NCBI GenBank assembly: GCA_024516035.1
Contig: CM044957.1
Location: forward strand, 48,025,001 to 48,089,000
Source: Bactericera cockerelli
Lineage: Eukaryota > Arthropoda > Insecta > Hemiptera > Triozidae
DNA: 64,000 bases
Reading direction: 5' to 3'
Translations under genes and position numbers: made by a program
Notes under the pieces: model-generated
Seen by the model: the letters and a program-made list of their open reading frames with translations, nothing else
Told to the model about the DNA's origin: nothing
Database searches by the model: none
In this document: piece after piece, positions 37,101 through 41,626 of the stretch
Layout: every line of letters begins with the position of its first letter
How positions within the stretch are numbered: the first letter of the stretch is position 1

Positions 37101-38654
37101 GGTGATTTTTAGTATTATCTTTACAAAAAATCATGAAAATGGTTGGGTTAGTTTTGAAGACATCAGTGTTAAGAAAACTTATGAACTAAATTTCACTCTT
37201 ACATGTGAATTACATTCGGAAGAGAATGCCGTAGGCATTAGCACAAGCCTTGATCAAGGTTTGTTTATTAATTTCAACTTTGTTTTTGTAAATGTATATA
37301 CTTACCTTATTGTAAATATAACTTGATAAAATTTGTTTGGTAATAATTACACACAAAGTGAAAGACAACCTGCCATTTCATGATCTTGAAAGATGTCAGA
37401 CACTTACCTTTGGTAAAATCAAACTGGACAGAATCTTCATCATTTTCTTGATTTTGTCGATCTGAAATCATAAAAAGTTGAATACGTATTCAAATTTTAT
37501 GCAGTAAGATAGTTACAATTTCTTATAAAAAGTTAAAAATTTCTTCAGTAATTTACAGTTTAGATGGCAAGCATTGTACTGTGATTTTAAAAAAAAAAGA
37601 TAAGGTATATTTTACTTCCTTAAGTGTAAGGGAGACTGATTTAGCTGGCAAAATGAAAAATATACACAAAAGTTCTAAAGGTTCAATTTTAGTGTGTTTC
37701 TGAAAACCTTCAATGTCAATTATGTTAGAAAACGGTAACAATGATCAAAGATTTTTTGGCCCCCCCTAAACATGGTACAATTACAATACTAAAAAAATGA
37801 AATTGAGATATTTTTCACATTTTCCAGAACTGAATCAGTCCCCTTTATAAATTAGAAAAGAAAATATACCTCATCTTAGCCAAAAAAAAAAAAAAAAAAA
37901 AAAAACAATATTAAGCTTGCTCTCTGAAGTTACTCATAAAACTAGCTAGAACTTGAACTTTTGACTTTTCTTTTCATACTTTAAACAGCTGAAATAGCCT
38001 CTCAAACAGATTAAAAGGTATATCTTCTTTTAAAAACATAATTAAGCTTACCATTTAAACTGCATATTTACACCATAGGTCAAGGATATAGAAAGAACAC
38101 AGAAGGGTGAAACACTATACCCTGCTGGCAAGTCCCAAATATCCTGCAAAACTAGAGATTTATGAAGTGATTCTAAAAAGATTTTCCTTATAAAAAATAA
38201 GAACTTAGGGTGGAATTAATAGACGTTTTTGTAATACCTCTGTGGCACTAAGTCACAGATTGCGTACTGTGTAAGATAGGGAAAACCGATGCTTAGCAAT
38301 GACTTGTGATATAGAATTTGTCTATTAATTTTGCCCTAAAAGTTGTGACAAGAGAATGCTTTCAGTTAGCAAGTATAAGGGGTAGAAATGCACACATAAT
38401 CAAACATCCTGCTGATTTGTTCAACATTGTGAAAACGCAAAACTTGAGAGCTTGGAGGGCTTAGTGCAGTGGTGTTAGGTGATGGTGTTCCAACTTGTGG
38501 TATGGTGAAACAGTCCATCTGAAGAGTTTTCCTCAGTTTCAAAACATTGGCTATTATCCAAGCAAAATTAGGAACATAATTAATTTAACTTACATCGATA
38601 CCTAGCGTTCCTCAGGCTTCGTCGACCTTTCATTAAATAATTGGAAAATGCCAT
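3762..38654 (-). CDS. rictor: rictor (rapamycin-insensitive companion of mTOR), whole locus
   Basis: Rictor is the large HEAT/ARM-repeat scaffold that defines mTOR complex 2, which phosphorylates AGC kinases such as Akt in the cytosol and at membranes. I placed 28 coding exons by matching conserved Rictor segments and requiring splice sites and phase to agree. They sum to 4769 nt (1589 codons plus 2 nt), against about 1708 residues in human. Landmarks in order: basic start MAFSNYLMKGRRSLRN; AAGLRALRYMI (exon 5); ERVQALRLTR (6); VDPARFQDEFKLAEGFV (7); GDKGLLLLIRFLSSP (16); LKASLWAAASLG (18); a serine-rich region (19-25); CCLLC (26); VRKELLRLAELMANP (28). Exon 28 ends at a GTAAGT donor in phase 2, so at least one more exon, with the C-terminal tail, lies left of the recognisable region. 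Introns are packed with transposons; several exon edges are tandemly amplified. Confidence 0.96.
3950..4155 (+). mobile_element. tRNA-derived SINE, family B
   Basis: Head GGTAGCTCAGTGGTAAAGGC with B box GGGTTCGAAACCC, body ATGACAAGTTATCCTCCCAT, tail GTATAAATAAGGCGATATTA then TTA repeats. Other copies: 6148-6302 (-), 10369-10548 (-), 15284-15514 (-), 39457-39667 (-), 15780-15915 (+, tail). Confidence 0.88.
4384..4690 (+). mobile_element. tRNA-derived SINE, family C
   Basis: Head GTGGCAGAGTGAGTTAGCGC with GGTTCGATCCC and a GGGGCAGGAATTTTTCTGCT body, then CCTCGTGAGGAGAAATGAGT. Other copies: 14530-14705 (-), 27640-27905 (-); a decayed body near 42000-42160. Confidence 0.86.
5156..5305 (-). CDS. 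rictor: rictor exon 27
   Basis: 150 nt, phase 1 in and out; acceptor GTTTCAG, donor GTGAGT. It encodes a glycine-rich stretch (ETESSYGGGAGGEGD), then PALSEITPGSGESMASHDNA, the variable linker before the C-terminal domain. Confidence 0.87.
5683..5803 (-). repeat. Exon 26 donor array, 6 copies of 20 bp
   Basis: Six head-to-tail 20-bp units of type CTGACTCACCTGATCGAGTG. Each holds the last exon bases and, in five of them, an intact GTGAGT donor; the outermost reads GTCAGT. Only the 5'-most joins the coding sequence. Confidence 0.93.
5789..5980 (-). CDS. rictor: rictor exon 26
   Basis: 192 nt, phase 1 in and out; acceptor CTTGCAG, donor GTGAGT. It encodes DRSCCLLCVVKHAPNRSQVL, equal to the cysteine motif N-C-L-Y-C-V of Rictor, preceded by an acidic linker. 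Confidence 0.92.
7173..7307 (-). CDS. rictor: rictor exon 25
   Basis: 135 nt, phase 1 in and out with the canonical acceptor AATTTCAG; donor GTAAGT. It encodes GESEPDDLFTGPCYQGICLP, then LHLTQMFPPLDSIHSQQKSH, equivalent to the Y-I-G-L-A-L-P-V-D-I-N-D-I-F motif. Confidence 0.88.
7955..8395 (-). repeat. Four tandem copies of the micro-exon, exact 116-bp period
   Basis: Copies of the 35-nt exon lie at 7975-8009, 8091-8125, 8207-8241 and 8323-8357, each with an acceptor and a donor. Three donors are GTAAGT; the 7975 copy has GTAATA. Copies 1, 3 and 4 encode SCIVGPKGRPT and the second encodes SCIVEPKGRST. Joining two copies in series gives a TAG in the second, so only one can be used per transcript. 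Spacer DNA contains the palindrome CTGCATGCAG. Confidence 0.85.
8323..8357 (-). CDS. rictor: rictor exon 24, 35-nt micro-exon (copy 4 of a tandem array)
   Basis: Exons 23 (phase 2 out) and 25 (phase 1 in) cannot be joined directly: the result meets a stop within four codons. A 35-nt exon between acceptor GAGCAGCAG and donor GTAAGT supplies the missing phase and reads SCIVGPKGRPT. I chose the 5'-most of four copies because only it has a pyrimidine-rich tract upstream. A 51-nt version using the acceptor TGCATGCAG would not keep frame with the normal exon 25 acceptor. Confidence 0.65.
9095..9335 (+). mobile_element. 3' end of a Jockey/I-type LINE, 5'-truncated
   Basis: An open frame ends at 9302 with CPKCNLGPHDTIHLFNC followed by LSPTDLWARP. 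This is the cysteine/histidine motif and D-L-W segment that close the second ORF of many insect non-LTR elements. It is followed by a CAACAACAAC tail, as in I-like elements. No RT domain remains. Confidence 0.75.
9371..9566 (-). CDS. rictor: rictor exon 23
   Basis: 196 nt, phase 1 in, 2 out; acceptor CTTGCAG, donor GTGAGT. It encodes SFSLRTRLMSQYSLGHSTFL, a basic/serine patch equal to the S-F-E-S-R-L-x-x-S-R-F motif, then SESTRMSPLLRPKLSAKYMH. Confidence 0.9.
9520..9680 (-). repeat. Exon 23 acceptor duplicated, 2 copies of about 86 bp
   Basis: About 45 bp of exon 23 5' end, the acceptor CTTGCAG and about 20 bp of intron are repeated upstream (acceptor at 9653-9655 as well as 9567-9569). The outer exon fragment has no donor. 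Confidence 0.88.
10583..10695 (-). CDS. rictor: rictor exon 22
   Basis: 113 nt, phase 2 in, 1 out; acceptor CTTACAG, donor GTAAGT. It encodes TLSPIPSIGSIATMKSVHPK, equal to the conserved P-S-I-A-T-I-K-S motif. Confidence 0.92.
11221..11328 (-). CDS. rictor: rictor exon 21
   Basis: 108 nt, phase 2 in and out; acceptor TCCACAG, donor GTATGT. It encodes KKSRSDSCCTDSSTSGVSSC and DSSHVPKYAIG, matching the Rictor motif S-F-N-T-D-T-T-T-S-G-I-S-S. Confidence 0.93.
11656..11896 (-). CDS. rictor: rictor exon 20
   Basis: 241 nt, phase 1 in, 2 out; acceptor CCCCAG. It encodes SERRSATLPHESSVVHVQHF and SYSESKAETVSDSWDITADG, a serine-rich linker. The only donor that keeps frame with exon 21 is GTAGTT, overlapping an in-frame TAG. 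Failure to splice there would truncate the protein. Confidence 0.82.
12425..12600 (-). repeat. Exon 19 donor duplicated, 2 copies of about 85 bp
   Basis: A unit with the last bases of exon 19 (GGCCCCGG), the GTGAGT donor and about 70 bp of intron occurs twice, ending at 12517 and 12600. The two differ by small indels. Confidence 0.88.
12591..12749 (-). CDS. rictor: rictor exon 19
   Basis: 159 nt, phase 1 in and out; acceptor TTTCAG, donor GTGAGT. It encodes WMSVRQNRHELWPPLAPAEF, equal to the family's R-H-S-R-K-H-L-W-P segment, then a proline/serine-rich tail. Confidence 0.93.
13726..13907. mobile_element. TTAA-type MITE with a repeated 20-bp palindrome
   Basis: Ends are inverted: ACACATAGACGACCGG at the left, and ACACTTGGACGACCGG read inward from the right. 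The right end abuts TTAA; the left has TTCA, a likely mutated TTAA. Inside, GTGTACCACCGGTGGTACAC (a perfect 20-bp palindrome) occurs near 13812 and its 18-bp core again near 13866. It lies within a few bases of the exon 18 donor. Confidence 0.75.
13916..14159 (-). CDS. rictor: rictor exon 18
   Basis: 244 nt, phase 0 in, 1 out; acceptor TTTTCAG, donor GTGAGT. It encodes ELKASLWAAASLGTAPAGLR, then VRLAESCPAYSVRATAFYAL and CLLATTRPGVAQL, the last conserved helical block of Rictor. Confidence 0.97.
14782..14989 (-). CDS. rictor: rictor exon 17
   Basis: 208 nt, phase 2 in, 0 out; acceptor TTCGCAG, donor GTAAGG. It encodes YVQLMEAEILDSLTLHRRTE, then VLPHLYAMLARHEPGFALLE; the P-H-L-Y segment equals P-I-H-L-Y-G in human. 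GC-rich third positions contrast with the flanking introns. Confidence 0.96.
16282..16451 (-). CDS. rictor: rictor exon 16
   Basis: 170 nt, phase 0 in, 2 out; acceptor TTTCAG, donor GTGAGA. It encodes VLFLGDKGLLLLIRFLSSPV, then GFAYLNDLNLVANQLESW, nearly identical in pattern to the conserved L-G-D-K-G-L-L-L-L-x-R-F-L-S block. Confidence 0.98.
17003..17480 (-). repeat. Exon 15 donor array, 5 copies
   Basis: The last coding bases of exon 15 plus its GTAAAC donor recur near 17008, 17151, 17323 and 17390, and at the true site 17453. Spacing is irregular (62-172 bp) because some units carry an inserted TA-rich repeat with AGCAACACTTTCCCTAAGC, also found near 9847. Confidence 0.9.
17459..17669 (-). 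CDS. rictor: rictor exon 15
   Basis: 211 nt, phase 2 in, 0 out; acceptor ATCTCAG, donor GTAAAC. It encodes SRLYATQFLSILLRTRLEAQ, WVIESLVNQLRDEKKQVSMY and ALASLDEACENQ; R-L-Y-A-T and L-D-E-A-C-E are strongly conserved. Confidence 0.97.
18120..19362. repeat. Intron 14 minisatellite, about 17 copies of 74 bp
   Basis: Head-to-tail units of about 74 bp, each with AGATACACTCGGAAGTACAC and CTCAGAACATTTTCCCACCT. Point variants (CGGCAGCACCCC against CGACAGCACCTC; TCGG against CCGG) occur in runs, as expected from block duplication. Each unit contains AG-GT pairs on the minus strand, but no Rictor segment is missing between exons 14 and 15, so I treat it as intronic. Confidence 0.93.
19830..19930 (-). 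CDS. rictor: rictor exon 14
   Basis: 101 nt, phase 0 in, 2 out; acceptor TCTTCAG, donor GTAAGA. It encodes VLDVLNRVALNSKHDCYVKL and IVSCLDYSTSVATR; the S-x-L-D-Y-S motif is conserved. Confidence 0.95.
21064..21261 (-). CDS. rictor: rictor exon 13
   Basis: 198 nt, phase 0; acceptor CCCCCAG, donor GTAATT. It encodes SRLLEEFLADLHDQIEAIVT, then SNTLCQHYFLFLGVLSSRAK; L-S-x-H-Y-F-L-F-x-G-x-L-S is strongly conserved in Rictor. Confidence 0.97.
21499..21836 (+). mobile_element. One arm of a fold-back element (GGTGGGGCAAAAGTCTGG family)
   Basis: About 335 bp closely match the left arm of the complete fold-back element at 53785-54646, including GCAAAAGTCTGGAAACCCCT and the ACCGGCCCCCATGTCGGGGC segment. 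The second arm is absent and the sequence runs directly into a SINE tail. Confidence 0.85.
21870..22030 (-). pseudogene. Partial duplicate of rictor exon 12
   Basis: About 75 bp near 21880-21955 repeat exon 12 (in translation IVYFLLPSNNQLS with substitutions), then diverge. It lies 0.5 kb downstream of the real exon, without flanking splice sites that keep frame, next to a half fold-back element and a B-family SINE tail. It is an exon fragment copied into intron 12. Confidence 0.75.
22447..22620 (-). CDS. rictor: rictor exon 12
   Basis: 174 nt, phase 0; acceptor GTTCCAG, donor GTGAGT. It encodes LFVKKIVYFLLPSNNQLSRC and LAAIDLLKFLLDCDH, equivalent to the F-V-R-R-L-L-Y-F-Y-K-P-S region. A second copy of about 75 bp of this exon lies at 21880-21955 in intron 12. 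Confidence 0.95.
23523..23624 (-). CDS. rictor: rictor exon 11
   Basis: 102 nt, phase 0 in and out; acceptor CGTGCAG, donor GTAAGT. It encodes ILCKESEEAMKDSGVLTVKD and AFAWNWEAIRAVFK; the W-N-W motif is a Rictor hallmark at this position. Confidence 0.96.
24547..25690 (-). repeat. Exon 10 donor array, 19 copies of 61 bp
   Basis: Each 61-bp unit holds the last 54 coding bases of exon 10, ending in CTCAG, followed by the donor GTGAGTG. I count 19 copies of the CTCACCTGA signature on the + strand. Three copies lack 6 bp (CCCCTT) and are 55 bp long. Two exact sub-variants (GAGTT/GAGCT) alternate through the right half, showing block-wise spread. Since 61 is not a multiple of 3, reading through a copy shifts the frame. 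Confidence 0.95.
25634..25831 (-). CDS. rictor: rictor exon 10
   Basis: 198 nt, phase 0 in and out. It encodes LSQQRALSAVTALSQLNKMF and RRRPAPASVFLDLVLRHAEA, matching the Rictor block R-x-x-A-x-x-A-L-x-x-L-x-x-F-x-x-x-x-R, and ends KGKHVPKHKIAQ. Acceptor CCCTCAG; donor GTGAGT. Both splice sites sit inside tandem arrays, so the outer boundaries are the copies that join the unique central part. Confidence 0.92.
25785..26340 (-). repeat. Exon 10 acceptor array, 6 copies of about 88 bp
   Basis: Each unit has about 50 nt of exon 10 5' coding sequence, the acceptor CCCTCAG and about 35 bp of intron. Copies are marked by GATCTGAGGGTTATAAATGA on the + strand near 25829, 25921, 26014, 26105, 26193 and 26292. 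The copy nearest the unique exon is the one in my model. The outer five have no donor nearby. Confidence 0.92.
26758..26871 (-). CDS. rictor: rictor exon 9
   Basis: 114 nt, phase 0 in and out; acceptor TTTTTTAAG, donor GTAAGT. It encodes VVQSVMELLENYNSQENVKQ and DVDQILNSHN. The sequence is weakly conserved; the exon is supported by splice sites, phase and position between two certain exons. Confidence 0.8.
27366..27600 (+). mobile_element. 5S-rRNA-derived SINE
   Basis: Starts GCCAGCGTCGATGGCGCGTT with TCGTAGGATCATCGAAGTTA, and has the full body to GAAAGCGACGTGAAACCC. The 5S part carries a local inversion-like change (AACTTCGATGATCC). Rictor intron 8. Confidence 0.85.
28710..29022 (-). CDS. 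rictor: rictor exon 8
   Basis: 313 nt, phase 2 in, 0 out; acceptor AATGCAG, donor GTAAAT. It encodes LEADILNALIYVIISEDTLI and SVSATILLGEIMYLAHKQLP; I-L-L-G-E is conserved in the family. The second half (APSPPASESLLSATPS) is low-complexity. Confidence 0.95.
29304..30994. mobile_element. Mariner-type fold-back element, about 450-bp inverted arms
   Basis: The ends read CAGTATGTCTCAGAAGTCCT and are inverted copies, each next to a TA (29302-29303; 30995-30996), the target duplication of Tc1/mariner elements. The arms (29304-about 29755 and about 30545-30994) match nearly base for base. The centre has no long ORF and a tRNA-like segment near 30235-30270. It sits in rictor intron 7. Confidence 0.85.
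30996..31567. mobile_element. Small inverted-repeat element in rictor intron 7
   Basis: About 31000-31065 and 31500-31562 are inverted copies of one another (shared ACTCACCGACTTAAGTTTCG). The element abuts the mariner-type fold-back element at a TA-rich junction, so one probably inserted at the edge of the other. No coding capacity. Confidence 0.65.
32014..32252 (-). CDS. rictor: rictor exon 7
   Basis: 239 nt, phase 0 in and 2 out, acceptor CCCGCAG, donor GTTAGA. It encodes LYLNNLTVRKAVLEALHELV, EWSDEFSVILEAVDPARFQD and KLAEGFVAKEAKCILPHISK, close to the conserved Rictor block ending F-V-A-A-E-A-K-T-I-L-P-H. Confidence 0.96.
32189..32614 (-). repeat. Tandem duplication across the exon 7 acceptor
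   Basis: The 216-bp unit 32189-32404 (64 bp of exon 7 5' end, the target duplication, and about 145 bp of the intron 6 element) is repeated at 32405-32614 (210 bp, a few differences). The inner copy carries its own acceptor and exon fragment but no donor. It must postdate the transposon insertion because it contains the junction. Confidence 0.9.
32253..33182 (-). mobile_element. rictor intron 6 = hAT-like element plus 8-bp TSD (introner-like)
   Basis: The element occupies 32260-33181 (922 bp), flanked on the + strand by the 8-bp direct repeat CCTGCGGG at 32252-32259 and 33182-33189. Its ends are inverted repeats: CAGGGATGTCGATAT on the left, and TAGGGATGCCAATATCGA read inward from the right. 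An 8-bp TSD with (C/T)AGGG ends is typical of hAT transposons. The intron (930 bp) equals element plus one TSD copy, so removal restores the exon exactly. The interior is non-coding: arrays rich in ATCGATA, a nested E-family SINE (32690-32828), and a later tandem duplication. Confidence 0.9.
32690..32828 (+). mobile_element. tRNA-derived SINE, family E
   Basis: Head CCGACCTCAGTAGCTTGATC with GGTGGTTCAAGTCCCGG, tail GTTGTGATATCACGAAAGTG. Other copies: 6012-6146 (-), 10145-10252 (-), 20893-21026 (-), 21355-21483 (-), 22258-22413 (-), 43500-43628 (-), 49640-49748 (+), 61985-62095 (-). This copy is nested in the intron 6 hAT-like element. Confidence 0.88.
33183..33729 (-). CDS. rictor: rictor exon 6
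   Basis: 547 nt, the longest exon; phase 2 in, 0 out. It begins SLDLILVRNDSERVQALRLT and ends LLSLLRSWPGMLHFCHPQ. It carries ARM-type helices, a charged insert KQSKDRREDEDEDKCNDR, and LLHLLNLPHTRA. The donor GTAGGG is made of one base of a target-site duplication plus the tip of a transposon (see the intron 6 element). Confidence 0.95.
34208..34378 (+). repeat. Dispersed repeat H (no tRNA head seen)
   Basis: Carries GGGTGGCGTCATCGTGAACG, ACTCAGCACTTCTACCACTG and GGTCTACTCCCTG. Other copies: 20575-20750 (-), 23957-24235 (+, with a repeated GGTCTACTCCCTG end), and 63919-64000 (+), which runs off the window. Confidence 0.82.
35054..35185 (-). CDS. rictor: rictor exon 5
   Basis: 132 nt, phase 2 in and out, acceptor TTACAG, donor GTTTGT. 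It encodes NDSSLVRAAGLRALRYMIKS; AAGLRALRY is among the best conserved Rictor N-terminal motifs. Confidence 0.95.
36095..36260 (-). CDS. rictor: rictor exon 4
   Basis: 166 nt, acceptor TTACAG, donor GTAAGT, phase 1 in and 2 out. It encodes DILKNVCQKQDISEEKHLAY, then LNAFVKLLIQYDKDF, equivalent to the conserved H-L-N-N-F-T-K-L-L region. Intron 3, upstream of it, is the smallest in the gene (117 bp). Confidence 0.9.
36378..36458 (-). CDS. rictor: rictor exon 3
   Basis: 81 nt encoding YASHVSKILMEQLERRN and on to FERG, start of the N-terminal helical repeats. Donor GTGAAA. The frame requires the acceptor AG in GGGAG; the stronger-looking CAG four bases upstream would add 4 nt and bring a stop codon into frame. 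Either the GAG acceptor is used or this allele carries a small indel. Confidence 0.8.
37408..37461 (-). CDS. rictor: rictor exon 2
   Basis: 54 nt, acceptor ATTTCAG, donor GTAAGTG. It encodes the acidic ENDEDSVQFDFTK stretch, matching the acidic E-E-N-V-P-L-D-L segment known just after the N-terminus of Rictor. Phase 1 in, phase 1 out. Confidence 0.85.
38594..38654 (-). CDS. rictor: rictor exon 1 (start codon)
   Basis: ATG at 38654-38652; 61 nt, phase 1 out, donor GTAAGT. It encodes MAFSNYLMKGRRSLRNARYR, a short basic segment like the family's usual N-terminus (R-R-S-L-x-N). A second in-frame ATG is codon 8. Upstream untranslated exons cannot be judged. Confidence 0.88.
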
Positions 38655-41508
38655 TTCATTAAGGTGATAGACACTATAAAAAACAAAATATTACACATGA
38701 CACTCTAATCTAATCACTCAATAAATAGTTTGATTAGAATTCAGTAAATTCGCAAGTTTTTAGTTTCACTTTTCTTTCTGTTTTCTTCAAAATAAAAAGT
38801 TTATGGAAATAAATAGTGTATAGTAGACATGAATTAAAATAATCAACAGGGTTCAAAAAGCGACACAGGAATATTCCAGGGGTGTGAAGGAGAAGATCTA
38901 GTACTAGGGCAGAATGGCAGATTAGCTAGATTATTTCAACAATTATGACAAAAGCACCAACTTTGATGGATTGGGTACACAGGTAGACCGGATATGGGCA
39001 ATCGGCCAACTTAAAATTAAGCTTAAAAATTAAGAAATAAATAAAAAATATCTATTTATATTCATATTTCAGTGATTCATGATTATACACTTTTGGTATA
39101 ATACCTAGAGGTTTCCCGCTTTATGGCAGCAGTTTTTTCAAAAAATTGTCTTCTTTAAAATTCACACCTAGAAGTTCCGTCATTTTACTCATACATAAGG
39201 GGATTTATTTCCATGGGCGGATTACGGCGTAATCTTATCTTACGGCGAGATATTGAAAAAGCCATAACTTTCGAGGGATCTAGCACATTGTCTTTGATCT
39301 AGCCAGTGATGTTACGCGTACGACATTTTGTGCCGTACTTGTACGACTTTTTACTTAAACTGCAGAAGTGTCCCTGCCGTACGCCAAAAGTGCGACCGTT
39401 TGAAGAATCCATGAAATAGCGGGAAAAAACACTTAAGGACAAAATAATATAAGAATAATAATAATATCAAATTATTTATACTTCCCGATTAGGACTATTA
39501 AGTCTCTTTAGTCCAACGACGCAGTAAGCCCAAGACGCATTATTATGTGGTAAAAATCCCAAATGAGAGGAAATCTTGTCATGTCCGGCAGCTGGGTTTC
39601 GAACCCGCGACCTCTGGAACCTCTGGATTCACAGAGTGCCGCCTTTACCACTGAGCTAACGGGACAGACAAAATACTTACTCGTGATTGGTTCACATTGT
39701 ACATACGTGGCAATTTCGAAATTTTATACTAAACCACTAACTTGTATTTCCAATACCGCTTTACCGATTTTCTTCAATTTTGTTTTAATGGTAGGATACC
39801 ATTTTCACTACATCCTAGATTCTACAAAGAATTCTGTATTCTGTACCTTATTTTTTTACCTTAAAAAGTTAGTGGTCAGACCGACGCGACGCATGGTCTC
39901 CATCACCAAGAACCGTTAGTGCGAAGTTGGATTAAAATAAACCTTGAATGAGAATTGGCAGACAAAATAACGTAAGCCAGTAGTAATTTTAGAATGATTT
40001 TTTCATTTATAAATCGCCTGCGGTGCTAGGTCGTTTTCGCACATTAATCATTTGATAATAGAGCAGATAGTAATATCACTTTCTTGTGGAAAAAAGGACC
40101 CCGGGTGGGAATCGAACCCATTACCGAGCGCTTAGGGGGTAGGTGCTAACTAACAGGTTACTTGGGTGACTAATCTATTACGAGTTTTACTATAGCCGTA
40201 TATTTTTTCTAACCAAAGTGCATTCCAATGGGATAAAATGGACGAACTGGAAGAAAGACATTTTTCTTTTGGAATAAAACGAAAAGAGGAAAAACCTTCT
40301 TCCAGTTTGCAAACTGGAAGAAAATTTATCATGTTTACCTTTAATTTTTCATTTTTCCATTGTTTATCTTTAAAAGTACCGAAAAACATTTTTCTTTCAC
40401 GAATGGTAGGAAGCTAAACTTGGAAGAAAATGGAAATAATTGGAAAAACCAAACCTTGAATTTTTTTTTAAATCTAAAAGAAAAACTTGGCTTATGTCTG
40501 TCCTTCACAATTTGAAGTTATGCAAATTGCAACAATGTACTACAATTTCAAGATGCAGTGATGCCGGCTCCAGAAGGAGATAGGTACCTATATGGCGGAA
40601 GTTTTGAATTTGAAAAATCAAAATAAAAAAATATTAAAGTAGCATTTTAATAATTATCTTATTTTATTATTTAATAATTAATTTTAATCACTTAATTCAC
40701 CCAGGCTGGCTGAGGTTAATTTGGGTAGGAGGTTTGTGAGTTTCCTGCGAATGGAGGGTAACAAATCTGTCTCAAGATGACCAAGCTGTTGAAAGGGACG
40801 TAAAACCCAAGTTAATAATAATCTACTTTAATTTATAATAAATTCAAAAATAATATTAAGTATGAAAGAAATAGCTAAATTTAACAATAAACTAAAAAAT
40901 AAACTGAGCCAGCGTCCATGGCGCTTTGAATGCACTAGTTCTTGCAGGATCCTTTGCTTCTTTCTCCTTTTCCCGGGGCCACTTGAAGCCTGAGACTGGT
41001 TGCCTCTGGCGCATTCGTTTAAGTTTAGTTTAATTTTTAGTATATAATTAGTCATTTAAGATAAATGTGAAACACATACTTTGTATATATTTATTCACAA
41101 TAAACATTTGATTTGATTGATTTGATTTGATCACTTAAGTTAAGCAATGTACATGGAGATAGTTTGTGCTGCGGGCATTCTGGCCCAACCCAGGCTGGGT
41201 GAGGTTAATGTGGGTAGAAGTTTTGAATTTCCTGATAATATAGGGTAACACCTACGTCTTGAGATGACATTGCTGTTGAATTTCATGTAACACCAGTTGT
41301 GAAAGAGCCAATAACTTACACTGATGAGTTTAATGATGTGTTTTTTATTTATTAAAGAATTATAAAAAACAATTGGAAATTAATGATGCTGGCTGATATT
41401 AACCCTTGAACATCTTCAAATATATTCATCCCTCAGATTAACTAGTTTTAACTTATCAGCACTGGTGGTGGTTCCTTCAAGACAATACTTGATACAACAA
41501 TTATTGCA
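38655..41508. other. Divergent intergenic region between rictor and RCC1L
   Basis: 2.85 kb between the two start codons. It holds a B-family SINE (39457-39667, minus), 5S-SINE fragments (about 40690-40990 and 41150-41300) and a tRNA-like piece near 40085-40140. No promoter motif can be named with confidence; both promoters presumably lie here. Confidence 0.55.
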
Positions 41509-41626
41509 ATGAATGTTCATCAAAATTTATTATTTCATAAGTTTAATTCTATTCGGGAAACAAGATGTAAAATACTCAGTGTCTTCAACTACTTTTATTC
41601 AACTAATGTATCACAAATCATTAATG
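41509..41626 (+). CDS. RCC1L: RCC1L exon 1, mitochondrial presequence
   Basis: ATG at 41509; 118 nt to donor GTGAGT, phase 1 out. It encodes MNVHQNLLFHKFNSIRETRC and KILSVFNYFYSTNVSQIIN, with four basic residues and one acid before residue 21, typical of an import signal. Chosen because it is the only nearby ATG frame that reaches a donor in the right phase for exon 2. Confidence 0.8.
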